16,108 bases of DNA, taken from contig CAMLPA010000022.1 in NCBI GenBank assembly GCA_946481605.1, forward strand, positions 1-16,108. Direction: 5' to 3'. The notes below the pieces were generated by a model. The model saw only the letters and a list, made by a program, of their open reading frames with translations. It did no database searches and was not told where the DNA came from. The position numbers and the translations under genes were made by a program. Positions 6,212-12,841 of the stretch are shown piece after piece. Origin of the DNA: an uncultured Flavihumibacter sp. Its GTDB lineage: Bacteria > Bacteroidota > Bacteroidia > Chitinophagales > Chitinophagaceae. Position 1 is the stretch's first letter, and each line of letters opens with the position of its first letter.

Positions 6212-7180
6212 ATGAACGGAAAAATTTTGCTGCATCTTCCGGGCAAGAATAAAAAAAATGCGCTTTTCTCTGATGAAAGCCAGTACGTTACTTCAGCATT
6301 GAAGACCATCGGCTATGCTGATGTGCATGTAGGCTGGACCAGAAACAATGCGGACAATGCTGAAAAGAAACCAGCTTCATTTATTGAAAAAGCCTGGTTC
6401 CGCAGGTTCACCATGCCTGCGCTGCTGAAAAACGCTGGCGCTGAAGCCTTGGTTAGCCTGGATGAATACACGCCACATACCGGGGGTAAACCCTGTATAA
6501 ACGTTATTTTATCTCCTGGGCAGAAAAACAGGACCAGTGTTTTCACGCCCGATGCCCTTCTTGCGGAAGAAACCAATGTTCCCTGGTTACCTGCCTTCGC
6601 CGACCCCGCTGCTAAGGCTTTGCCATGGGAAGAGCGGGAGGCCATTAAAGAGCAATTGACGGAAGGGAAAGAGTTTTTCCTGACTTTATTAGATGCCCAC
6701 GACAAAACCACCCTCACGCAAATGCTGAAAGCCTATTCTTTGTTCAAGCAACGCCAGCGTACCGGATTGCGCTGGCTGTTTGCAGGCACCGAAGCGCAGG
6801 TGGAAGCTTTTAAAGTGTTGACGGCATCTTACAAACTCCGTGAGCACCTCACCATACTTTCCCTGCCTGAAGCCGTCCTGCCCTGGCAGTGGATCGCGGC
6901 ATCTTACGCGCTCATTTATTTTCCCGCACAAAAAAGCTGGCACCTGCCTTTTTACACTGCGCTGGCCGCCGGTGCTCCCGTGATTACTTCACGCGGTTAC
7001 GCCGGTATTCCCGTAGAAAGCGCCTTGTTCTCCAAGACAGTACCGGGCGAACTTTCCGAAGCCATGAAACTGATCTTTAAAGATGAAGCCCACCGGAGCC
7101 GGTTGATCCACAATGGATTGGAACGTGCGCACTTTTTTACACCACGGGCCACAATGGAAAAGATCAGCCAATGGTTCTGA
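6212..7180 (+). CDS. GT-B-like glycosyltransferase, degenerate catalytic motif
   Basis: I start at the ATG at 6212 (322 residues): the promoter at 6178-6206 overlaps any upstream TTG start (6125), and MNGKILLHLPG is a normal opening. The C-terminal half resembles GT4-like Rossmann domains: KEFFLTLLDAHDKTTLTQML at about 153-172 (the KN-binding-loop region), LRWLFAGTEAQ at 186-196, HLTILS, and PFYTALAAGAPVITSRGYAG at 246-265, the counterpart of the LEAMAxGxPVI motif. The two Glu of the usual EX7E motif are replaced by Lys241 and Thr249. The N-terminal half is divergent and the family is not recognised precisely. It has no membrane segment, so it is probably cytoplasmic or peripheral. Substrate is unknown; with the lost Glu pair it could use another donor chemistry or be inactive. 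Confidence 0.75.
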   Translation: MNGKILLHLPGKNKKNALFSDESQYVTSALKTIGYADVHVGWTRNNADNAEKKPASFIEKAWFRRFTMPALLKNAGAEALVSLDEYTPHTGGKPCINVILSPGQKNRTSVFTPDALLAEETNVPWLPAFADPAAKALPWEEREAIKEQLTEGKEFFLTLLDAHDKTTLTQMLKAYSLFKQRQRTGLRWLFAGTEAQVEAFKVLTASYKLREHLTILSLPEAVLPWQWIAASYALIYFPAQKSWHLPFYTALAAGAPVITSRGYAGIPVESALFSKTVPGELSEAMKLIFKDEAHRSRLIHNGLERAHFFTPRATMEKISQWF

Positions 7181-7185
7181 ATCCG

Positions 7186-7211
7186 ATTGCGGCCGCGATT
7201 CTGTACATTTG
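7186..7211 (+). promoter_or_regulatory. Candidate gldC promoter with overlapping hairpin
   Basis: TACATTTG at 7204-7211 fits the -7 consensus exactly. The spacer upstream contains ATTGC-GGCC-GCGAT (7186-7199), a small hairpin with a NotI site at 7189-7196. GAATC (7179-7183) and GATTC (7197-7201) also flank it. The closest TTG (7187-7189) is only 14 nt from the -7 element, shorter than usual. The hairpin may be a weak terminator for the glycosyltransferase or part of an operator. Confidence 0.45.
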
Positions 7212-7285
7212 CAACTGATTCATCCTTGAAACCTGAAACAAACATCATAACAAAAAGCACCAACAGCGCCTAAGCAATAAGCACT

Positions 7286-7627
7286 ATGAAACAATCCACG
7301 ATCACGATCAATGTTGCGTTGGACGAAGACAAAGTTCCGCAGGAAATCAACTGGCAGGCTACCGACAGTACCGCAGATACCGCCCAAAAAGCCAAAGCTA
7401 TGATGCTCGCTTTCTGGGATGGCGCTGATAAATCCGCCATGCGTATTGACCTCTGGACCAAAGACATGATGGTGGATGAAATGGCTGACTTCTTCTACCA
7501 GACCATCACTACCATGGCCGACACGTACAGCCGTGCCACCAGACACACAGAACTGGTGGAGGACATGAAAAAATTTGCCCAGGATTTCTATAAGAAATTC
7601 CGCGACAGCCAGGAAAAAGCAGGGTAA
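7286..7627 (+). CDS. gldC: Gliding motility-associated protein GldC
   Basis: The 113-residue soluble protein matches GldC of gliding Bacteroidota over nearly its whole length (F. johnsoniae GldC is about 110 residues). Shared features are the opening STITINVALDEDKVPQEINW, MMLAFWDG at about 39-46, the hallmark IDLWTKDMMVDEM at 54-66, and FFYQTITTMADTY. GldC is known from Flavobacterium gliding genetics and interacts functionally with the lipoprotein GldB; it lacks a signal peptide. No other gld gene lies in the window, and many non-gliding Bacteroidota also keep gldC, so it does not prove gliding. It is followed 54 nt later by the yqeY-like gene. The start is preceded by an A-rich stretch, not a Shine-Dalgarno sequence. 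Confidence 0.9.
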   Translation: MKQSTITINVALDEDKVPQEINWQATDSTADTAQKAKAMMLAFWDGADKSAMRIDLWTKDMMVDEMADFFYQTITTMADTYSRATRHTELVEDMKKFAQDFYKKFRDSQEKAG

Positions 7628-7681
7628 GCCGCTTCCCGCTGTTTATTCTCTTGCCCGATACATCACCTAAAACTTGAACAC

Positions 7682-8134
7682 ATGAGCCTTGAACAAAAGA
7701 TTATGGGCGATATGAAAGCCGCCATGCTTGCCAAAGACGAAAAAGCCCTCCGCGCATTACGCGCCATCAAAGCAGGCATCATCAACGCAAAAACCGCAGA
7801 AGGTGCCGGAGGTGTGATCTCTGAAGAAGAAGAACAAAAACTTTTGCTGAAACTCGTAAAACAAAGAAGGGATTCCCTGGAAATATTTACCCAGCAGAAC
7901 AGGCCCGACCTGGCCCAGAAAGAACAGGAAGAAATTGAAGTGATTGAAAAGTTTCTGCCCAAACAACTTGATGCAGAAGAGTTGAAAGCCGCATTACTGG
8001 CCATTATTGAACAGACCGGCGCTAAATCTCCCGCCGACATGGGAAAAGTAATGGGCGTGGCCACCAAACAACTGGCCGGAAAGGCCGACGGCAAAGCCAT
8101 TTCAGCAACTGTAAAGGAACTGCTCGCCAGCTAA
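7682..8134 (+). CDS. YqeY/GatB-like domain protein
   Basis: The 150-residue soluble protein is a full-length YqeY-family member: MSLEQKIMGDMKAAMLAKD, LRALRAIKAGIINA near 22-36, KQRRDSLEIFTQQNRPDLAQKE around 59-80, EIEVIEKFLPKQLD, and the C-terminal ADMGKVMGVATKQLAGKADGK. The C-terminal part equals the tail domain of the amidotransferase subunit GatB, which helps bind tRNA, but stand-alone YqeY proteins lack the GatB catalytic core and their role is not settled. They are often found beside dnaG/rpoD or cvpA-type genes. Here the CvpA-like gene begins 10 nt after the stop, so the two are probably co-transcribed. Confidence 0.92.
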   Translation: MSLEQKIMGDMKAAMLAKDEKALRALRAIKAGIINAKTAEGAGGVISEEEEQKLLLKLVKQRRDSLEIFTQQNRPDLAQKEQEEIEVIEKFLPKQLDAEELKAALLAIIEQTGAKSPADMGKVMGVATKQLAGKADGKAISATVKELLAS

Positions 8135-8144
8135 ATCTTATCCA

Positions 8145-8651
8145 TTGGATTTTATCATTATCCTGATATTGGGTTATGCCGCCTGGAAAGGGTGGAGCAG
8201 GGGCTTTATCATGGCCCTGTTTTCGCTTGCCGGCACTTTGCTGGGCGTATTGGCGGCAATCAAATTTTCAGCAGTAGTGGCCGTTTACCTCGCGGAACAT
8301 ACCAGTTGGGATGGGAAATGGCTACCCTTCCTTTCCTTTCTAATCGTATTGTTGCTGGTAACAATGGTGGTGAACATGGCCGGTAAAATGGTGGAGGCCA
8401 CTATGGACGCGGCATTGCTGGGTGCGGCCAATAAACTGGCAGGCGTGGTACTCTATGTTATTTTATATGCGTTCGTGGTGAGTATGGCGCTGTATTATGG
8501 CGGGAAAGCCGGACTGATAGAATCCCGAACCGATGGATTGGCAGGAATGCTTACCCCGCTCGCGCCAAAAGTGCTGGGCTTCCTGGCCCAATGGCTCCCG
8601 TTTTTGAGAGAAGCCCTGTTCGATCTGGAAGCATGGCTGGGGCGGCAGTAA
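8145..8651 (+). CDS. CvpA family inner-membrane protein (TTG start)
   Basis: The 168-residue protein has four predicted membrane helices (about 1-17, 21-42, 60-80 and 98-118). The CvpA pattern DFIIILILGYAAWKGWSRG at 2-20 and the AANKLAG turn near 94-100 support the family. CvpA was named for colicin V production in E. coli, where it affects envelope stress and biofilm traits; its molecular activity is unknown. TTG at 8145 is the only suitable start: upstream codons in frame give no ATG or GTG before the yqeY-like stop, and starting later would lose the first helix. It lies 10 nt after the yqeY-like gene. No terminator hairpin is seen after the stop, only a T-run (8654-8661). Confidence 0.85.
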   Translation: MDFIIILILGYAAWKGWSRGFIMALFSLAGTLLGVLAAIKFSAVVAVYLAEHTSWDGKWLPFLSFLIVLLLVTMVVNMAGKMVEATMDAALLGAANKLAGVVLYVILYAFVVSMALYYGGKAGLIESRTDGLAGMLTPLAPKVLGFLAQWLPFLREALFDLEAWLGRQ

Positions 8652-8683
8652 CGTTTTTTTTCTTACATTGAATACAAATAAAG

Positions 8684-8706
8684 CGTTAAAATCCTTTATT
8701 TTAGCG
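8684..8706. repeat. AT-rich inverted repeat before the hydrolase gene
   Basis: CGTTAAAAT (8684-8692) pairs with ATTTTAGCG (8698-8706), nine pairs with one G-U wobble, around the loop CCTTT. It stands 32 nt before the hydrolase ATG. With so few G-C pairs and no T-tract it is a poor terminator; it could be an operator. Confidence 0.4.
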
Positions 8707-8738
8707 ATTGATTGTGGCTTTGAATATCAACTAGCAAG

Positions 8739-9518
8739 ATGCATTACGAGATCAAACAACAGGATAAGTTCAGGTTCGTTGAAGAAGGACAGGGTGAGCC
8801 ATTGGTATTGTTACATGGCTTGTTCGGTGCACTGAGTAATTTCAGTGACCTCATCGAATATTTCAGGCAACATTATAAAGTGGTGGTACCTATGTTGCCT
8901 TTGTTCGACCTCGATATCCTGCACACCTCTGTGGGTGGGCTGCAAAAGTATGTCCATAAATTCATCGAAGCCAGGGATTACAACAACATTCACCTGCTGG
9001 GCAATTCACTGGGTGGCCATGTTGGACTCGTACACATCCTCAAACACCCTGAACGCATTAAGTCATTGATTCTCACCGGAAGCTCCGGGCTTTTTGAGAA
9101 CGGTATGGGAGATACCTACCCAAAACGGGGCGATTATGAATACATCCGGAAAAAAACCGAACTCACCTTTTTCGACCCGGCCATGGCCACCAAAGAACTG
9201 GTAGACGAAGTATATGAGATCGTGAACTCCAGGCTGAAGGTCATCAAGATCATCGCGCTGGCCAAAAGCGCCATCCGCAACAACCTCGGCGAAGAACTGG
9301 CCCAGATCAAACAACCTACCTTACTGGTTTGGGGCAACAACGATACCATCACCCCGCCGTTTGTGGCCCGGGAATTCAATAAACTCATTCCAAACAGTGA
9401 GTTGCATTTCATTGATAACTGCGGACATGCCCCCATGATGGAAGTGCCAGGGGAATTTAATACGATCCTTCATAAATTTCTTACAAAACTGAATCAACCG
9501 GCAGCGGTTCACCAGTAA
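8739..9518 (+). CDS. Alpha/beta-fold hydrolase
   Basis: The 259-residue protein has no signal peptide and shows the complete alpha/beta hydrolase machinery. HGLFG at 26-30 forms the oxyanion region, GNSLGG at 88-93 is the nucleophile elbow with Ser90, Asp202 in WGNNDTITPP is the likely acid, and His230 in DNCGHAPMMEVP is the base. The cap segment (about 115-165) gives no clear substrate hint. Related proteins include esterases, haloalkane dehalogenases (nucleophile Asp) and C-C bond hydrolases (MhpC-like); Ser as nucleophile rules out a dehalogenase. From memory a hydrolase of this type is often found just upstream of the CBS-nadK cluster in Bacteroidota, as here. The substrate is unknown. 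Confidence 0.88.
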   Translation: MHYEIKQQDKFRFVEEGQGEPLVLLHGLFGALSNFSDLIEYFRQHYKVVVPMLPLFDLDILHTSVGGLQKYVHKFIEARDYNNIHLLGNSLGGHVGLVHILKHPERIKSLILTGSSGLFENGMGDTYPKRGDYEYIRKKTELTFFDPAMATKELVDEVYEIVNSRLKVIKIIALAKSAIRNNLGEELAQIKQPTLLVWGNNDTITPPFVAREFNKLIPNSELHFIDNCGHAPMMEVPGEFNTILHKFLTKLNQPAAVHQ

Positions 9519-9529
9519 TTATCGTCTAT

Positions 9530-9590
9530 AAGGGAACAGCGGTTGCCAAACGATGCGCCTGCAATATGAAAGCAAGGAACAGCGTTTGCT
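9530..9590. repeat. Imperfect direct repeats before the CBS-domain gene
   Basis: AAGGGAACAGCGGTTGCC at 9530-9547 returns as AAGGAACAGCGTTTGCT at 9574-9590, spaced about 44 nt. A third CAGCGGTT is at 9502-9509, in the end of the hydrolase gene. They could be binding sites for a regulator or chance; no -7 motif of the standard type is nearby. Confidence 0.35.
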
Positions 9591-9632
9591 TGTGTGGAGA
9601 AGTTATATTGTTCGTCCTTAAAATCAGAACCG

Positions 9633-10295
9633 GTGATTAACAGAAACCTCATTTCGGCTGCCATCCCCCGCCTCCATTTGCACGATACTGTGTACCTGGC
9701 CCTGCAATACATGGCTGATTTCCACCTCACCCACCTCCCCGTGGTGCAGGATGAAAAATTTGTAGGTGTGGTGAGTGAAGAAAGTCTGCTCGATGTAAGC
9801 GATGAAGCGTCCCCGTTATACAGGATCCAGGAAAGTTTCATTCCCCATTTCACGGGCGCGGGCAACCACATTTTCGATACACTCGGTAAGATAACAGAGT
9901 ACCAGTTGAGTTCCATTGCCGTAGTGGAAGCAGATGGTAATTTCGTGGGTTCCATCACCCAGCAGGATCTGCTCAAACAACTGGCCCTATTCACCGGAGC
10001 CAACGACAAAGGCGCGCTGATCGTGCTTTCCATGGAGAAACAGGACTTCTCCTTCAGCGAAATAAGCCGGCTCATTGAAACGAATGATGCCTATGTTACC
10101 CAACTCAATACGGCACATATCCCGGGAACCGGAGAGTTTATCGTGATCCTGCGCATCAATAAGTTCGAAGTATCCGACATCATCGCCACCCTGCAACGCT
10201 TCGAATACAATGTGAAATACTATTTTGGGGAAGAAAGATATGAGAATGAATTGAAAAGCAATTACGAACACCTGATGAACTACCTTAATATCTAA
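9633..10295 (+). CDS. CBS-domain protein with ACT-like C-terminus
   Basis: I choose the GTG at 9633 (220 residues) because the CBS fold opens at NRNLISAAIPRL. A longer version from GTG 9594 adds 13 unremarkable residues. A CBS pair fills about residues 5-125 (LALQYMADFHLTHLPVVQDEKFVGVV, then LSSIAVVEADGNFVGSITQQDLL). Residues 140-205 look like an ACT-type domain (ALIVLSMEKQDFSFSEIS, EFIVILRINKFEVSDIIATL). CBS pairs bind adenine nucleotides or similar ligands, so a sensor role is likely; no enzyme domain is present. In Bacteroidota it typically precedes nadK; here an Omp85-like gene lies between. It is soluble and its partner is unknown. Confidence 0.85.
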   Translation: MINRNLISAAIPRLHLHDTVYLALQYMADFHLTHLPVVQDEKFVGVVSEESLLDVSDEASPLYRIQESFIPHFTGAGNHIFDTLGKITEYQLSSIAVVEADGNFVGSITQQDLLKQLALFTGANDKGALIVLSMEKQDFSFSEISRLIETNDAYVTQLNTAHIPGTGEFIVILRINKFEVSDIIATLQRFEYNVKYYFGEERYENELKSNYEHLMNYLNI

Positions 10296-10323
10296 ACTTG
10301 GCATAAATTTTTTAGTCCGGTAT

Positions 10324-10341
10324 CGTTTAGTACCCTAAACG
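10324..10341. repeat. Perfect palindrome upstream of the Omp85-like gene
   Basis: CGTTTAG (10324-10330) and CTAAACG (10335-10341) are perfect seven-base arms around TACC. The element ends 3 nt before TATCTTTA (10345-10352), a one-mismatch copy of the -7 consensus, so it overlaps where the -33 region would be. That position suits an operator. There is no T-tract for a terminator. Confidence 0.5.
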
Positions 10342-10365
10342 CTTATCTTTATCACATTTCACTTC

Positions 10366-11838
10366 ATGAGGATACCGGATTCAAAATACGCATGGTCATT
10401 GTGTCTGCTGCTGTTGTGTGTAATGCGCGCTTCCTCACAGGCCAGGATTGAACCCCCACCCATTCTGGATACATCATTTCTGAATGTGGTTCCGCCTAAA
10501 GACACTTCTGCTCCACGTCCGGCGGCCAATTCTCCTTTTCATATCCGCGAAATCTACATCACGGGAAATAAGAAAACAAAATCGTACACCATTGAACGGG
10601 AATTGCCTTTCCTACGGGGAGATAAGGTGGAACTGAAATACCTGGTGGAGAAATTCGAAATCGCCCGGCAACAATTGATGAACACCGCGCTCTTCCACGA
10701 AGTGGTGGTGGCCGTGAAAAGCTTTGAAGGCTACGATGTGGATGTGATGGTAGACGTGAAAGAAAGGTGGTATGTTTTCCCCATTCCATATTTTAAGTTA
10801 GTGGACAGAAACCTGAACCAATGGTGGGTGGAGCAGAACAAAAGTCTTGAACGGGTGAACTATGGCTTGAAGTTTACTTATTACAATTTTACAGGCCGGA
10901 AAGACAAACTTCGTTTATGGCTCATCAACGGCTATAACCGCCAGATACAGATGCGGTACGAACAGCCTTACGCCGATAAATCTTTGAAACATGGCTATAA
11001 TATTGGGTTTTCCTACCTGAAGAACCGGGAGGTGAACTATGCCACTATTGATGATAAACAGGCATTCGTGAAACGGGACGGCTTCATCCGCGACCAGCTC
11101 CAGGTAAACCTTGAATATGTTTACCGCCCCGCCCTGCGTACCCGGCACACCTTCAAACTGATTTATACCGACGAAAAAGTTGGGGACACCGTTGTGCAAC
11201 TGAACCCCGGCTATTTTAATGCAGGCATGCGCCGCATCCGTTTTCCCGAATTATCTTATACGCTTGACTACCAGTTCGTAGATTATATCCCTTATCCCCA
11301 GGACGGCTTTATGGGAGATTTCACTTTCGCGAAGCAGGGTTTTCATAAAGACCTGAACGTATGGTCTTTTGCGGCGAAAGCGAATTACTCCAGGAAATTT
11401 GCGCCCAAAATGTCGTACACCGTTCAGGCGAATGCTTCTGTCAAGTTTCCTTTCAACCAGCCTTTCTATGCGAGGAGGCTGCTCGGCTTTGGCGACAATT
11501 ACCTCCGCGGACTGGAATATTATGTAGTGGATGGCGTGGCCGGTGGCCTGTTGCGTACCACATTAAGAAGGGAAATGTTCAAGGTCACCATCGGAAATCC
11601 GGTAAAGTCGAACCTGCGTTCCATCCCGTTCCGTTTCTTCCTGAAAACTTATGCGGACCTCGGCTATGTATATTCACGTGATCCCGGCCCCACCAATCAG
11701 CTTTCGAACCGGATGTTGTACACCTGCGGGTTGGGCGTGGATGTGGTAACCATCTACGATTTTGTGATGCGGTTTGAATTCAGTCTGAATCAACTCGGAC
11801 AAAACGGCCTGTTTTTACACAACAGAAACGATTTCTGA
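10366..11838 (+). CDS. Single-POTRA Omp85-family outer membrane protein
   Basis: The 490-residue protein begins with a signal peptide (LCLLLLCVMRASSQA, cleavage near residue 25) and a short Pro-rich linker. One POTRA-like domain lies at about 58-135 (REIYITGNKKTKSYTIERELPF, then VMVDVKER). The rest is a beta-barrel of the BamA/TamA (surface antigen) type. YLRGLEYY at 379-386 matches the (V/L)RG motif of the inward loop 6, with Arg381. The protein ends in Phe, as many outer-membrane barrels do. It differs from BamA in having one POTRA instead of five. Such proteins translocate or insert polypeptides or sort lipids; the cargo is unknown. It stands between the CBS gene and nadK, 70 nt after the former. 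Confidence 0.85.
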   Translation: MRIPDSKYAWSLCLLLLCVMRASSQARIEPPPILDTSFLNVVPPKDTSAPRPAANSPFHIREIYITGNKKTKSYTIERELPFLRGDKVELKYLVEKFEIARQQLMNTALFHEVVVAVKSFEGYDVDVMVDVKERWYVFPIPYFKLVDRNLNQWWVEQNKSLERVNYGLKFTYYNFTGRKDKLRLWLINGYNRQIQMRYEQPYADKSLKHGYNIGFSYLKNREVNYATIDDKQAFVKRDGFIRDQLQVNLEYVYRPALRTRHTFKLIYTDEKVGDTVVQLNPGYFNAGMRRIRFPELSYTLDYQFVDYIPYPQDGFMGDFTFAKQGFHKDLNVWSFAAKANYSRKFAPKMSYTVQANASVKFPFNQPFYARRLLGFGDNYLRGLEYYVVDGVAGGLLRTTLRREMFKVTIGNPVKSNLRSIPFRFFLKTYADLGYVYSRDPGPTNQLSNRMLYTCGLGVDVVTIYDFVMRFEFSLNQLGQNGLFLHNRNDF

Positions 11839-11874
11839 GTATTTTGCCGCCTTATTGTACCGGGAAGTAAGAAT

Positions 11875-11907
11875 ATGCCGGGCATCACCAAAAAACGATA
11901 CGGATGA
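11875..11907 (+). CDS. Candidate 10-codon leader ORF overlapping the nadK start
   Basis: The ATG at 11875 opens a frame of ten codons, MPGITKKRYG, whose TGA (11905-11907) overlaps the nadK ATG (11904-11906) as ATGA. Such an overlap is typical of translational coupling. No Shine-Dalgarno sequence precedes it, and ten codons can arise by chance, so it is a candidate only. Confidence 0.3.
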   Translation: MPGITKKRYG

Positions 11908-12782
11908 AAGTTGCTATTTACAGCCGGAAATTGGAGTGGGACCTGTACCAGGAAGTGCAGCTCCTGATCGATGAACTGGTTGCCCAGCAAATAGAACCCG
12001 TTTTTTACGCGCCTTTCTACCAGCAGATCAGTCAATCCATGGAACTGCTTCCCGGCTGGAAAACCTTCTCCGAATCGGCGGAACTGGGGGAAGAGATAGA
12101 TTGTATCATCAGCCTGGGCGGCGACGGTACTTTACTGGACACGGTAACCCTTGTGCGCAACAAGAACATCCCGGTAATGGGCATCAACTTCGGAAGGCTG
12201 GGTTTTCTGGCCAGCATCGGCAAGGAAAACCTGACCAGCGCTGTTTCCGCACTAGTGAACCGGACGTATGTGCTGGACAAAAGGGTGCTGATCCACCTCG
12301 ATTCCAATATTCCTTTGTTTGATGGACTGCCTTATGGACTGAACGAGTTTTCCATTCATAAGCGGGACATCGCTTCCATGATAAAGATCCATACCTACCT
12401 CAATGGAGAATTCCTGAACAGCTATTATGCCGACGGGCTGATCCTGGCCACACCCACCGGGTCCACCGGTTATTCCCTCAGTTGTAATGGCCCTGTCGTG
12501 TTCCCGGATTCAGGTAGTTTTGTGATCACACCCGTTGCGCCACACAACCTGAACGTACGGCCCATTGTGGTGCCGGATAACACGGTCATCAGTTTTGAAG
12601 TGGAGAGCCGCAGCGACCAGATCATCTGCGCATTGGATTCCAGGAGAGAAATTGTTGAAAAAGACATACAACTTGCCGTAAAAAAGGAGAACTTTACCAT
12701 AAGTTTGGTACGCCTCAACGAGAATAATTTCCTTCAGACCCTCAGAACCAAACTTTCCTGGGGCCTTGATAAAAGAAATTAA
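11904..12782 (+). CDS. nadK: NAD kinase
   Basis: The cytoplasmic enzyme phosphorylates NAD to NADP using ATP or, in some members, polyphosphate. The 292-residue protein has the family length and the expected motifs: GGDGT at 72-76 with catalytic Asp74, INFGRLGFLA at 94-103, LNEFS with Asn147-Glu148 for ribose binding, and TPTGSTGYSLS at 183-193, the GSTGYS loop of the C-terminal beta domain. No motif is lost. It follows the Omp85-like gene with a 65-nt gap, and a 10-codon ORF overlaps its start. GTATTTTG (11839-11846) resembles the -7 consensus but is one base short. The DUF6089 gene follows after 59 nt. Confidence 0.97.
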   Translation: MKVAIYSRKLEWDLYQEVQLLIDELVAQQIEPVFYAPFYQQISQSMELLPGWKTFSESAELGEEIDCIISLGGDGTLLDTVTLVRNKNIPVMGINFGRLGFLASIGKENLTSAVSALVNRTYVLDKRVLIHLDSNIPLFDGLPYGLNEFSIHKRDIASMIKIHTYLNGEFLNSYYADGLILATPTGSTGYSLSCNGPVVFPDSGSFVITPVAPHNLNVRPIVVPDNTVISFEVESRSDQIICALDSRREIVEKDIQLAVKKENFTISLVRLNENNFLQTLRTKLSWGLDKRN

Positions 12783-12841
12783 CAAATCCTCTATCCTAAA
12801 AAGCCGGTATTTACGTTAACCACTAACACATTCGTGCGCAC

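Noticed and set aside
8654..8663. T-run after the CvpA-like stop as an intrinsic terminator
   Set aside because: No stem-loop precedes the T-run, so Rho-independent termination is not supported.
9509..10075. 188-codon minus-strand frame
   Set aside because: It lies opposite the CBS-domain gene, whose frame has clear CBS motifs; no motifs are seen on the minus strand.
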